DNA of 64,000 bases from Girardinichthys multiradiatus (GCF_021462225.1 NC_061806.1:26184144-26248143); one strand, 5' to 3'. Shown: positions 32,896 through 44,300, counted from the stretch's first letter. The notes: generated by a model not told the origin, from the sequence alone. Numbers and translations: made by a program.

Positions 32896-33789
32896 TCAGT
32901 TTGTCAGTCCATAGCACTCTGAAACAGAGTTAAGTTGTTTGAGATGTTTCTCATCGACCATGTGATCATAAACGTGCGCTATTGCACTGTGGATGCCTTG
33001 TACCGATTTCAGTTCATATAAAACCGTCTTGGCAATCGTCTTCACTCTGAAGTCATCCGCTTGTATGCGTCGAAGTACCAGAAGATTCTGAATAGCAGGA
33101 ACGAGTTTGGGGGTTACGAGTCATCGTACGATGCGTTGAAAGTTGACTTGGTAATAATCCTCCCCCAGTACCTCCAGGCAATGGTGTTGACGCTGGCTCG
33201 GGTGGTTCGTTATACATCCATAGCAGGTTTCTCTGAGATAGTTCAAAGAGGTTATGTTGAATAAATGAAGTATCGCTGTTTTCACCGTATTGATGAGGGT
33301 GGTTGAGAACCAACCGTCAATTTCGTCCTCCTGGTTACTCTCATCCTCTGCTGAAGGCTGAGGGTCCTCCATCGGTTCCAAGGTTTGTGTAGGGGCTTCG
33401 GTAGAGGGTGAGTAGCCGGTGGCTACCTCCTCCTCCACGACCACCTTCATGTCTACAGGCAGGACATTCGCGTCTACAGACTCAGCCATGAATAGCGGTG
33501 ATGGTGAGCAGAGGTCTGGAGAAAGCGGTAGATATTTCATGTTGTATCCTGTAGGTGATGCAGGACTGAAGTGGTTCTCTGAGAATGAGGATGTTGAGGT
33601 GGATGGTGAGAAGAGGTCAGGGGAAGGCAGATGATATGGTCCAATGTTGAAGCTTTCATCGTGCTCAGGAGAGAAGTGGATCTCTGCTCGGTGGTTGTAG
33701 AGATCCCTGTATGGTGTCGGTCCACTCATTCTCATGATACGATTCTCAGTGTCTGTGAGCTTGCAGTTATCCCCCCGTATATATATCAT
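32896..33789 (-). pseudogene. Uncharacterised Cys/His protein, one in-frame stop
   Basis: A 298-codon frame, ATG at 33787-33789, TGA at 32896-32898, with one internal TGA at 33121-33123. The first 150 residues are Pro/Ser-rich and acidic. There follows a conserved-looking C-x2-C-x3-H-P-S-Q-R-Q-H-H-C cluster (about residues 188-203), a plausible zinc site, and then a helical region that continues past the stop in the same frame ('RVKTIAKTVLYELKS', 'YDHMVDEKHLKQL'). I do not know its function. It lies in the terminal, early-type part of the element and has no counterpart in copy A's visible portion. Confidence 0.6.
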
Positions 33790-33805
33790 AGGAAGGGGCG
33801 TGTCC

Positions 33806-34615
33806 TCAGAAGAGGGTTCGTTCTAAACGTAAAACAGGAAACGTCAGGGTTTTTTTCACTGACATGACATCGATCCAACTTCGTGACTTGTGGAAAAGGT
33901 CGGAAAGACGATGTCCAATTTCACTCATCTTCTCTGCCCAGGCTTCAAACGGCAGAGCCAGCATTGTCTTGAATACGCCGCAGTCCTGATTGAAAGCCTC
34001 CAACACAAACAGATCTGAGGGACTCGTCCGGTTGTTCCTGCGTCTGCTTGCCCGAAAAGACCAGCGGCCATTTGCTGTGGTTTTTGACCCCCACACTGCG
34101 CTAAAGAGAGGTTCTCTCTCAGCTATTTCAACATCGGATGGTATATGAAACATTCTCGCCCGTTTTACAGGTCGAGGAGACAGTTCATTTTCTTCTTCTT
34201 CTTCCTCCCTCTCCTGCCTTGAGACTGTTTCAGGGCTATCATTAAGGTGCGGGATTGCAAGCCTTAACACAGCCCAGTCGCTGTGGGTGAGAGTACACAG
34301 AGCCAGTGATCCATTAAATACCTCATCTTGATCCAATTGATACAGGCAAAGCTCTCCTATTTCATACATGAAAATATAACCCCAGCTGCCAACCAGGCCA
34401 TATGGCTCCAAAGACCATTCTTCCTGCAGAGTGTCGAACGGGGGTCTTTGTACCCTGCAGATGTAGTATGTTGATTTCTTAGGAGCATTCAATTCACGGG
34501 ATGAATACTGGTAGACGGTCACTGGGGTTTCGCACAGAACTGACATACCTCTTGGCCGACCCGAGGTCTGATTTTCAACCATGGTTGTTTGAAGTTGATG
34601 TTGGATCCTCATCAT
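33806..34615 (-). CDS. Hypothetical protein with acidic Glu run
   Basis: An open frame of 269 codons, ATG at 34613-34615. It has a hydrophobic/aromatic middle ('YGLVGSWGYIFMYEIGELCLYQLDQ'), an acidic E-E-E-E-E stretch near residues 138-142, a basic 'RRRNN' segment near 195 and a helical C-terminus. No family is recognised. It overlaps the small upstream frame 34575-34757 in another frame, so the two may be one gene split by a frameshift or splicing. Stop at 33806, 17 bp before the next gene. Confidence 0.5.
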   Translation of the reverse strand: MMRIQHQLQTTMVENQTSGRPRGMSVLCETPVTVYQYSSRELNAPKKSTYYICRVQRPPFDTLQEEWSLEPYGLVGSWGYIFMYEIGELCLYQLDQDEVFNGSLALCTLTHSDWAVLRLAIPHLNDSPETVSRQEREEEEEENELSPRPVKRARMFHIPSDVEIAEREPLFSAVWGSKTTANGRWSFRASRRRNNRTSPSDLFVLEAFNQDCGVFKTMLALPFEAWAEKMSEIGHRLSDLFHKSRSWIDVMSVKKTLTFPVLRLERTLF

Positions 34616-34757
34616 CGGTAGAGAATGTCATGAAGGGAATTCCGATAGGTATCTCCGTTGAGGAAGTATATGATGCAGTTGCTTGTTCATCATCATCATC
34701 TTGGCACGCGTTGCGTTTCTCCTCCACTTGACGATAAACTCTCTTAACTCTAGCCAT
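34575..34757 (-). CDS. Small acidic frame next to the right terminal repeat
   Basis: 60 codons, ATG at 34755-34757, a basic start (MARVKRVYRQ) followed by a D-D-D-D-E run and a Ser/Thr-rich end. It overlaps the start of the 33806-34615 frame by 41 bp. It is the first leftward gene inside the right terminal repeat, so it could be the true N-terminus of that larger protein or a separate early product. Confidence 0.4.
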   Translation of the reverse strand: MARVKRVYRQVEEKRNACQDDDDEQATASYTSSTEIPIGIPFMTFSTDDEDPTSTSNNHG

Positions 34758-34969
34758 TGTTGAACGGGTGTTCTTTTTTTCCAACGAATGCTGCATGTAA
34801 AGTGCAGAGTTTTATCTCTGTATTTAAAGTAAACACTAAAGCACGCCCTATTGTTTTCATTGGGTTATTCAAGGTTTAACGATGCTTATAAACACACCCC
34901 TCTATTTTTAATTGGTGCTGATGCCAAACAGTTTCCGATAATACCATATTTGTCTTGTTCTATTTATAA

Positions 34970-35202
34970 CAAACACACCTCTGTGTTTTAATTGACTCAT
35001 TTAAGGTATCGCCCCTAATGACGACAACCAATCAGCATCCACGGTTACGCCCCCTTGGACACACCACCTGCTTGACCACGTGACCTCCTGCCCACATGGC
35101 ACCCACATGGCGCCCACATGGCGCCAACCAGAAATCCCACCCTCACCGGAAGTCACACCCACCTGTCAAAAAGTTTGATGAAAGGGTGTACTTAAATTCT
35201 CT
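34970..35202 (-). repeat. Right terminal inverted repeat of copy B
   Basis: Reverse complement of 20596-20829 with few differences; ends CT at 35202. Just inside it lies a second CACACCCCT...TTTTAATTGG block (about 34890-34915), echoing the repeated block at the left end. Confidence 0.92.
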
Positions 35203-35208
35203 CACAGC
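35203..35208. repeat. 6-bp target duplication CACAGC (right)
   Basis: Exact match to 20590-20595. Confidence 0.9.
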
Positions 35209-35541
35209 ACCGACATAAGCAGAAGGCATGATGCAACAGCTGTCAAAACAATGGCCAGGATGTCATATCAACACACAATAAATTCATGTCTAAAATAAAG
35301 TTTGTTGTGATTTTAACGTTATCTGCAGCTTACCGCTTTGCTGTGTCCATCATTTCCATAGGCAGAGGGAACTGACCCCTTAATCAGATGAAGTCTTTCA
35401 GCAAATTCTTCATGATACTGGTGGAGGTTGTTGAAGAACTCATCCTTGAGGTGGGGTAATTTCCCTACTGATGTGGGTACATTTCCATGAAAAATAAAAT
35501 TTTACTAGGTACTTTGAAGAGGATCTGATGCTGGGGGACGG

Positions 35542-36044
35542 TGTTAAGGTTTGCGAGATAGAACCCCAGAATGCAGACGTGCAGGCAGCGTGATGGTAGT
35601 GAAAAACAATTTAATAATAAACAAAAACTCACTCTAAGAAGAGGTAGGAACAAAACAACGAACGGGCAGACAGAACAGTCAAAAAAAACAGACTTGGCCA
35701 GACTGGCGAGACAGGCGTGGTGTGACTACAGGACAAGAGCAATATCTGAGTAATGTTTCTGCAATGAACAACTGAACAGGAGTGTATATATGGAGAGTAA
35801 ACCAAGTGGAGACAGATTTGTTTGGAGCAGGTGAACTGGATAAAGATAATTAATAGACAGAACAGAACGTGGCTGGAGCAAGAACAGAGACTCTTGAATA
35901 CAAACAAAAACTAAAGAATGCCCAAAACCAAAAACCAAACTTGACAAAACATGAATAAATAATAAACAGAAGCGTGACTCAAAAACTGAGACAAATATAA
36001 GAAAAACCCAGAAACCAAAAACCAAAAAACCCCAAATCATAACA
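35542..36044 (-). mobile_element. Solo LTR
   Basis: 503 bp with TG...CA ends (TGTTAAGGTTTG and, on the reverse strand, TGTTATGATTTG), flanked by a perfect 5-bp duplication GACGG (35537-35541 and 36045-36049). No internal region. The composition, rich in CAAAAACCAAA words, is typical of fish gypsy LTRs; minus orientation is favoured. It splits transposon X. Confidence 0.85.
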
Positions 36045-36428
36045 GACGGTGTAATGAATTATGTGGGTTAACACACCCAACAACCGAACATTTAGACTTA
36101 TCCACTTGTAGCATCGGCATACTTGAGCTTGGACTACAAAATTTCAGGGAGAAATAAAAATGGTGGATACACAAAATTGATCAGCCGGAAGTCCATGACT
36201 TTATTTAACTGTTCCACAGCAAATACTGTGATGTAACAGTTAAAAAAATGTAACAGAGGATAAAGAAAACTGAAAGGACTGAAGATTTTGACCCAAACAG
36301 ATTATAAAGATACATACGCAACACTCGAAGACTCTAAATTCAACTTTTCTGCACTCCTACAGACTCCAAGTACACAACAAAATGTATTTAAGAGCTAAAA
36401 AAGTGAATTTTGCATGATATGTCCCTTT

Positions 36429-37990
36429 ACACATTTATATAAATATAAATATATGTTAATGCTTCATTACAGGCAGACTAAATGAATGTATTAAAACAAA
36501 CTGACCACACAGCCTGTATACACTACATAATTGACCACATTTAGACTGTAGACTTTATCTTCGTGGATTTACCAAAGACTAAAAACCACAAATCAAACTT
36601 CAAATAACACACACATTATGAGGCCTTTAGTGGTCTGAGCAGGCAGGCAAGATGTAGTCCACCACACTGGTATGACAGCATTGCAGAACATGATCAGTAA
36701 TGACACATACCCACAGTGTCTAAACTGAACCAAGTCCAAGTTAGAGTGAGTCATTAAAATGCCAGAAGGTGCAGGTGAAGAAGAGACACGGTGGTCTCCT
36801 GAAAACTGGAACATCAAAGGCCTCAATCTGAGTGTAGAGCAAAAAGCTGTTTCGTAATGAACATGTTTTTCTCCATCTTTCTTCAAAGATTAATATATTT
36901 ATTCAGGTAATCATGACTTCCTCCGTTTCTCTTATTGATTTGCGGCTTGTCTCCGTCCTTTTCCTCCCCTCTCTCTTACCCCCACGCCCCCTGCACTTCC
37001 TCCCTCAGTTCTTCAAGCAGTGACAGTTGTGCTACTCATAGACACTGCTTCCTTTGCATAATGGGTATGCGCCTTCTGTAGGTCGAATGAAGCTCCTTCG
37101 ACATGTGTCAGAAGCTTGCCATGTAGGTTTGGACTAATGATGGCATAACGGCCAGCCCACTGCCCCCTCAGCGTACCCCCACTCTCCTGTATGCATGTGT
37201 GTGCAGGGGGGTGGCAGGTTTCGTCATGCTGATTAAAAGCCCCCACCGCAACCCCCTACCCCGCTTCAGCTCACTCACAAAGCCTCGCACAAAAAGACAG
37301 TGGGGAACATGAACCACTGTCAGGTTGGCCCAGATGAGGACACAGGATCCATGTCACCTGAATTTACCGGCCTAATATGACAGCCGAGTTGTGATCCCCT
37401 GTCTGGGACGTGTCACGTTTGCAGAGTTTGGGCTTATTCTCATGCAAATGATGTCAGGTTTGGACATAATGTGAATGAGACTCGTCACACTGTCCAAGAG
37501 TCTGGAACCCAACAAGATGACAGTAGTTCCTCGAGCCAGCTCCAGATGAAATAAATACGACATTTGACATTCAAACCATGCAACTAAAAAAAAAACTGAA
37601 AAAGTTCAGAATAATGAGGAATTTGAGGGAGGAACCACAGTGCTGTGAGTGTAACCTATTTACCTTTCTGAGGTGCTAAATTGCAAAAGAAATACACCGA
37701 GAACAACATGAACTCTCTTCATAAATGCACACTGATAGAAGTTGGAAACAAGTCTTGTGATTATAATAAAATAAAACATAAAACTTGCAGCTCTCTAAAA
37801 CTACAAGACCATTATGAATCACTTCATGTGAGATATATTCTTTACAATGAAAATGGGTAAAGTATAAAAAATAAACAATTTGATTACATAATTAAACTTA
37901 GCTTGAGTCATTTCAGATATACCTTCATACTTTGGTGGAAATCAGTCAGCAGTATTTACCCACTCTGTCCTTGTAAAAGTTATTCAAATA
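36429..37990. other. No gene seen
   Basis: No convincing frame, repeat end or RNA gene. A pyrimidine-rich stretch lies at about 36918-37020. Confidence 0.5.
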
Positions 37991-38404
37991 TCAGAATCAG
38001 AATCAGCTTTATTGCCAAGTTTGTACATACAAACAAGAAATTTGACTCCGGTACACTTTGCTCTTTTGTTTTGTTTTTGCATTACGGAATATACATATTT
38101 ATAATGTACAGTATACACATATATAATAAAAAGGTGCATTTGCAACATCTGTATGCTGTTGTTCTGTACTCTATTGAATGTTCATCAGAGAAACAGCCTG
38201 GGGGAAGAAACTGTCTCTGTGGCGGCTGGTTTTAGTAAACAGTGCTCTGTAGCGGCGGCCTGAAGGTAAAGCTCCGAACAGTTTATGTGCAGGGTGTGTG
38301 GGGTCTGTAGAGATTTTAGCAGCTCTTTTCCTGACCCTTGACCTGTATAAGTCCTGGATGGAGGGAAGGTCAGCCCTGATTATTCTCTCTGCATTCCTGA
38401 TTAT

Positions 38405-39513
38405 TCATTGCAGTCTGGACCTGTCCTGTTTTGTGGATGAGCCAAACCACACTGAGATGGATGAAGACAGGATAGACTGAATGATGGCAGCGTAGAAGAT
38501 GGCCAACAGCTCCCGTGGAAGGTTGAACTTCTTGAGTTGTCTCAGGATGTACAGTCTCTGCTGGGCCTTCTTTCGAACAGTGTCTATGTGTGAAGACCAT
38601 CTCAGGTCCTCAGAGATGGTGGTTCCTAAGAACCTGAAGTGGTCCACGGCCGATACAGTGTTGTTGAGGATGTTGAGGGGGGTGTATGGGGGTGGTGTTC
38701 TCCGAAAGTCCACCACCATTTCCACAGTCTTGAGTGGGTTCAGTTCAAGGTAGTTCTGACTACACCAGTGTACCAGCCGATCCACCTGCTGTCTGTATGC
38801 AGACTCATTACTGTTCTGGATCAGACAAATGACAGTGGTGTCATCTGCAAACGTCAGGAGTTTCACAGACGGGTCCGATGAGGTGCAGTCATTTGTGTAC
38901 AGGGAGAAGAGGAGTGGGGATAAAACACACCCTGTGGGGCACCAGTATTTATTGATCTGGATCGGGAGAGGATGCTCCCCAGTCTCACCTGCTGCTGTCG
39001 GTCCATCAGGAAGCTGTTGATCCACTGACAGGTGGAGGCTGGGATGTTGAGCTGGGTGAGCTTCTGATGGAGGATGTCTGGTATGATGGTGTTGAAGGCC
39101 GAGCTGAAGTCTACAAACAGGATCCTGGTGTACGTCCCTGGACGGTCGAGGTGTTGCAGGATGAAGTGTAGACCTAAGTTAACAGCATCACCTGACGACC
39201 TGTTTGCTCGGTAAGCAAACTGCAGGGGGTCCAGCAGGGGGCCCGTGATGTCTTTCAGGTGCTTCAACACCAGCCGCTCAAAGGATTTCATGACCACAGA
39301 CGTCAGGGCTACAGGCCTGTAGTCATTTAATCCTAGGATGGTGGGTTTCTTGGGAACCGGGATGATGGTGGATCGTTTGAGGCAGGAGGGGACCTCACAT
39401 TTTTCCAGTGACTTGTTGAAGATCTTTGTGAAGATCGGAGCGAGTTGATTTGCACAGGCTTTCAGGCGTGATGGGGAGACGTTATCAGGTCCTCCAGCTT
39501 TCTTTGTTTTCAT
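38405..39513 (-). pseudogene. LINE reverse transcriptase region
   Basis: Two overlapping frames (38863-39513 and 38405-39025) carry the reverse transcriptase. Blocks: 'KAGGPDNVSPSRL', 'NDYRPVALTSVVMKSFERLV', 'LFVDFSSAFNTI', 'NTGAPQG', then after a frameshift near 38930 'LLTFADDTTVICLI' with the catalytic F-A-D-D. The last part runs to 'SSISVWFGSSTKQDRSRLQ'. Confidence 0.85.
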
Positions 39514-39936
39514 GCGCTGAAAGAGCCTATTTACATCTTCCTCGGAGATCTTTAGTGCAGGCAGAGGATCTGAAGGTAGGGGGTTGGTTACTTTATGGGA
39601 GGAATTTGTTCCTGAATGGAATGTGGAGGAGATGATTTGAGGTGTGAATGGGTTCTTGTCATGTCTGCTGTAGAAGCCATTCAGACGGTTGGCCAGGAGA
39701 CGACTCTGGTCAGGATGGGTGGGGGGGCTCCATTAGGCAGTCAGGTTTCTCAGACCAGTCCATACAGCTGAAGTGTCACCAGTAGAAAGGTTGTTCTTAA
39801 GCTTCTCACTGTTGCTCCTCTTGGCTGCTTTGATCTCCTTTGTTAGTCTGTTCCTGGCCTGCTTGTACCGCGCCCAATCTCCACTGCTGTGAGCTTCTTC
39901 CTTTTCCCTGCGCAGATTCCTGAGGTGTGGAGTAAA

Positions 39937-40779
39937 TCATGGCTTGATGTTCCCAAAGGTGCAGAAGGTCTTGGTCTGAACACACATGTCCTCACAGAAA
40001 CTGATGTATGATGTCACCACATCAGTTAGTTGGTTTAAGTCAGTGGCTGAGGTTTCAAAAACAGTCCAGTCTGTGCATTCAAAGCAGGCCTGTAGCATCT
40101 GCTTTGATTCCTCAGTCCACTTCTTAACAGTGTGAACCTTGGGTTTGGAAGCTCTTAGTCTCTGTCTGTAGGTTGGGATGAGGTGGATTAGATAATGATC
40201 CGAAAAACCCAGAGCAGCCCTGGTAACAGCATGATATGAGTCCTTTAAAGCTGTGTAACAATGGTCCAGTGTGTTTTTGTCTCTGGTGGGACACTTAATA
40301 TGCTGTCTGTATTTGGGGAGTTCATTGGAGAGGTTTGCCCTGTTAAAATCTCCCAGTATTATGATGAAAAAGTCCGTGTATTTTTTCTCCACGTCTGTAA
40401 TCAGCTCAGCAAGATGTTTTTCCGCGGCAGAAGTGCAGCCATGTGGTGGAAAATATGAACCGATTATTATAAACGAGGAAAACTCTCTCGGTGAGTAAAA
40501 TGGTTTACAGATTATGGAAAATGACTCCAGATCCGGACTACATGTTTTTCCTAGCACTTTTACGTCTCTACACCAACCTTCATTTATATAAAAGCAGATT
40601 CCGCCTCCTCGCCTCTTCCCCAATAGCTCCGCGCTGCGATCCGCTCTGAGCAGCTGGAAGTCCGACAACAGCAGTGTGCGGTCCGGGATGTTTTCACTCA
40701 GCCATGTCTTGGTGAAGCAGAGAACCGCTGATCCGTGGAGGTCTGAGATTTTACCGGTGAGGAGAAGCAGTTCGTCCAT
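39937..40779 (-). pseudogene. LINE APE endonuclease region
   Basis: Open for about 280 codons. Visible blocks: 'CFTKTWLSENIPD', 'GGGICFYINEGW', 'IIIGSYFPPHG', 'FIIILGDFNRANL', 'TLDHCYTALKDSYHA', 'LGFSDHYLIHL'; these include the D-F-N and S-D-H catalytic motifs of APE endonucleases. It is truncated by stops before the reverse transcriptase. Confidence 0.82.
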
Positions 40780-41148
40780 CTTGTTGCTTAGAGAGCGGAC
40801 ATTTGCCAGGTGGATTGAAGGCAGTGGTGTGCGAAGTCCTCTTTTGCGGAGCTTTACCAGCGCGCCAGCACGCTTTCCCCTTCGACGCTTTCGGCGCAGT
40901 ATCCCGTATAGTGCGCAGCTCCGCTTGCCAGGAGCTCAGTGAACCTCGGATCGATGAAAGATGGTGAAAAAATCCCAAGAGAGGACTCGCTGATGTTGAG
41001 AAGTTCCTCTCTACTGAATGAGACCACAGGATTGTGGCCCGACACCACAGAACTGTGGACAAAAAACATAAAAACACACAAAATACAAAAACAAAGAGAG
41101 AGCAAAGCTCCGAGGCTGCCATCGTCGGCGCCATCTTGGTTTATCAGG

Positions 41149-41337
41149 TTATGACAACATCTTTTGTCCACAGCCGTCTTCAGGTGATGCCCACAGATTT
41201 TCTCTCAGATTTAGATCTGGACTCTGGCTAAGCGCTTCCAAAACTTTAATTTTCTTTTGGTGTATCCATTTTTTTGTTATGTTTGGCAGACAGTAAAGGC
41301 CAAACCTGGGCAGATTTATATTAAATGTTACTTTCAT
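41149..41337 (-). pseudogene. Tc1/mariner transposase C-terminal relic
   Basis: Carries 'SQSPDLNLRENLW', the region around the last catalytic acid of Tc1 transposases. It is interrupted at its 3' side by the LINE 5' end near 41142. Confidence 0.6.
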
Positions 41338-41906
41338 TTAACTAAGAAATTTGTTTCTGATTGAAAATTACAGAGGCAGCTCCAAAAGAGAACCTAAACA
41401 GAGTATAATTTTTTTATTGTTTTATTAACATTTTAACAAAAGAATGCATGTTAAAATATAATGTAGGTGTGTGTTTCTTTTTTATTTTCTTTTGGAGATA
41501 CTCAGTTTTGTTGTGTCAAAGAAACCTTTTTCAATTTTGTCTTCACTGTGTCATGGTATTTTTACACAAAGCTGTGAATGTTTTTGTGACCATCGCCTGA
41601 CTAATACCTTTGTGCATTGAGATAATTTTGATGCTTCGAAAATTTTCAACAGACTAAAGCTTTATCTAAAACATGTACATGAACACGCTTCAGGAAAATC
41701 CTATTAGGACAGCTGAACTTTATTAAAGTTAAAGTAGAATGAACTTAACTGATGGTAGATGCAGCAAAAAAAAAAATAAAAAATGCTGGACCAAAAGGTA
41801 CTTTACCAAAGTAGTTTGAGGATGTTCACATTTAATCAACCAGGTTCTTGCTACTTTTATGGTTTTTGATGTTATATAATGCTGTTCTTGGAGTGCAGAC
41901 AGGAAT

Positions 41907-42607
41907 TGTTATGATTCTGGCACGTCTGCTCTACCCTGTCTCCCTGGCTGCAATCAGCAGATTAGATGCACCTGGTGGCTGCTGCAGTGTAGTGCAATCT
42001 GTGGAATGCCAAGCACCTGTGTCTTCCCTGATATATAGTGACTCTGACAAGCAGACGGTGCCAGAGTTTTGAAAGCCATTGTGTGAATAGATATCCAGCG
42101 TTCCTTCCTGTCTGATCATTGTTCTTGACCTTGCCTTGCCTTTTGGATTTATGCCTCTGCCTGCTCCCTGTCGGACTATTTGGATTTTGGTTGTCGACCT
42201 TGTTTCCTGCATCTGGTTTATGCCTCTGCTTGCCTCTTGCCTGACGCCTCTTGTTCCGATCGTTGACCCTGTTTCTGTCCTTGGATTATTGAGCCAGCCT
42301 AGCCCTCGGATTATTCAGCCTGGAGTCACTTCTTACCTGTGCTGTGGAGATCACCACCTGCCGCCCACTGAGGTTTCCCCTCTGGGTTTCAAGTTCCACT
42401 CAAGACAAAAGCAGGTTAGTGACTTTTCTGATCCCTGCAAAATCTGGAGAGACTACAAGTCACTAATCCCTCTTTCTGCCTCAGTGATTCCTGGAAGCTG
42501 TGAGGAGTGTTACCTGTGTGACGTTTTCTTGTGGCTGAATAAACCTTTTAAACTTTCAGTACTGTGTCTGGCTGAATCTTGGGTCCGCCTTTTTCTGATT
42601 CATAGCA
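41907..42607 (+). mobile_element. Solo LTR with GGAAT target duplication
   Basis: 701 bp starting TGTTATGATTCTGG and ending TCATAGCA, flanked by perfect GGAAT (41902-41906 and 42608-42612). AATAAA lies at about 42538. Typical of fish gypsy-type LTRs. No internal sequence remains. Confidence 0.85.
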
Positions 42608-42612
42608 GGAAT

Positions 42613-43998
42613 GTAGCAATGGAGCAGTACTGTGTTGAAGAATTTAATTATGAAAAAATACAACTTACAGAAAGACATGAGGAGAAACATGACATGAAGC
42701 ATGGATGGAAAAACAGGCAGAACATCATGGGGAAAACAGGTGTAGCAACGGGCATGGTAAAGGAATGGAACGGAAGAGTCCAGCAGAGAACAATGACCAA
42801 ACAGGAGCTTTAATGGCAACAGACCTGTAAATGCATGAAAAGAACTGGAAGGTGCGTGGAGTACCTCTGTCCTGCATATTTGTGCTGTTATTACAGCTGC
42901 AATTTCATTGTGAGGGTCAAGAGCAGCACATTCTACACAGATTTTGCGATGTTCTAGTCATAATTTTGGAACCCCTTCGGAGAATGCATGCTGCACGCCG
43001 AAGGAGAGGCTGTGCTCTGCACCGAGCTAAAACACGCAGGCAACAGTATAGCTAAACAACAGAGCGCGGTTCAGGTAAGATTTTAGAATAACATTCACTG
43101 CTAAGGTGGGTTATGTCTAAAGAGACATATATTTTCTGTTGTTGGGTCAGATGGGGGCCCGTTCGTATTTACACCAGTGGCGAACCACACCAGAGTTTGT
43201 TTAGGAGCTGACCGAGACCACGTAAACAAGTGGGTCTCGGTCCAGTTGTTTGCTCTGCACGAGGGTTCCCTTGAGTGTATTCACACCTGCACAAAGTCCG
43301 GACCACAGGGGGAAAAGTCTGGTCCGTTTAAAATGGACCAAAAGTGGAAGGTGTTAATACACCGAGGTTCTATATTATTGGTGGCCTGTGCAACCATTGA
43401 ATACATCACGGCATGTGGATGGAGAAGTTCCACCATTTCTGCAGTCCTCTTCTTCACTCTTTACACTGATTGCACGTGAGATGTACAACGCCACACTACC
43501 CCCGTGATTACCAGTGGTGTTGCTTCATTTGTAGTGTTTGGGTAAAGCAAACTATGTAATGATACCAAAATGAAATTAAACGAATGCAGATAGTAGACAG
43601 GAGGCCCCATTCATGTCTGCATACATAACGTTGAGCATAAGTGGCCCTTAAATAAGCACAGTTAAGAAAATCACATTTTATACAAAAGCTTATGCATTGG
43701 CAAAAAGAAAAACACAACAGCTGCAAAAAAACTTTCTTAGTCTTCACTGCAGGCCAACTTCTTTAGGCAAAATGAGAGGATGATTAGAACATAACATGAC
43801 AGAGGTTTCCTTCCTCAGTATCTGGCTGTTATAAAAGTCCAGACCTGAGCCTGAGTCCTCCCTGAAATCTCACTTTACCACTTTGCCACTTTACCCAGAA
43901 TACTAGGTTTAATTTTATTGGCCAGAGGCAAATGACTATACCAGGCAATGATGCAAAATGTAAAACAAATTCAATAAAACTTACTAAAAAGGGTTACT
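42613..43998. other. No gene seen; possible MITE fragment
   Basis: A segment around 43150-43380 (CCCGTTCGTATTTACACC ... AAAATGGACCAAAAG) has the look of a fish MITE with diverged ends, but I could not define termini. The rest shows nothing. Confidence 0.3.
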
Positions 43999-44300
43999 TG
44001 TCACAGTGTGTGTTTTTGGTTTGGTATTGGTTTACGTTTAGTCAGGTGTTTTCTGTTACTAGTGTGACATTTCTTCAGTCCTTGTTTCTGGTACCTTATT
44101 TGTTAGTTGTTCTAGGTTCTGTTCTATTAGTTTTACTCTCAGATCTGTGTTCTGGTTTCCTTGTTTTTTTTTTACAGTTTGTCTTGTCTGACTCCTCATG
44201 TTCTTGTCCCTCCCTAATAAGGTTCACCTGCCCCTCTGTCTCCCCGCACGCCAGATCCACTGTCTCTGCTCGTCCTGCACCTCTGGTCCACCATCAAATT
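43999..44300 (+). repeat. LTR 5' fragment (tentative)
   Basis: Starts TGTCACAGTGTGTG and continues T/G-rich with repeated TTGGTTT words like the LTRs above. No matching CA end or target duplication is found. Confidence 0.3.

Larger units (their letters stand above)
20596..35202. mobile_element. Polinton/Maverick (adintovirus-like) element, copy B, end to end
   Basis: A 14,607-bp element with inverted repeats of about 234 bp, AG...CT termini and a CACAGC target duplication. It encodes the hallmark set: protein-primed family B DNA polymerase, packaging ATPase, adenain-like protease, double jelly-roll major capsid protein, penton-like minor capsid protein and retrovirus-type integrase, plus conserved proteins of unknown role. 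The rightward block is 21093-28743 and the leftward block 28928-34757. polB, ATPase, major capsid, penton, integrase and the Cys/His gene carry disabling lesions, so it is a relic. It interrupts DNA transposon X. A second, more decayed partial copy lies at 1-6982. Confidence 0.95.
20233..36428. mobile_element. DNA transposon X, copy 1, split by Polinton B and a solo LTR
   Basis: Three segments (20233-20589, 35209-35536 and 36050-36428) align in order with the X copy at 52712-54050. The ends are short inverted repeats, AAAGGGGACATATTATG and, on the reverse strand, AAAGGGACATATCATGC. No transposase frame is seen, so it is a non-autonomous element of about 1.1 kb. TTAA-like flanks suggest a Kolobok or piggyBac relative, but this is inference. 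Confidence 0.7.
37991..41142 (-). mobile_element. L2/CR1-like LINE, near full length
   Basis: The 3' end is a short GATTCTGATTCTGATA-type tail after AATAAAGC (reverse strand of 37991-38012); the 5' end begins AAGATGGCGCC, near 41130. It contains an APE-type endonuclease and a reverse transcriptase, in pieces. The 3' tail is the same as that of the LINE ending at 56744, so both belong to one family. The 5' end abuts a Tc1 relic. Confidence 0.82.

Noticed and set aside
33053..33313. Minus-strand open frame of 86 codons
   Set aside because: Shadow of the Cys/His gene, whose own frame runs through the same bases and continues past its stop.
1..35202. Copies A and B as two ends of one huge element
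   Set aside because: Copy B has its own two termini and target duplication, and copy A repeats the same genes; they are separate insertions.
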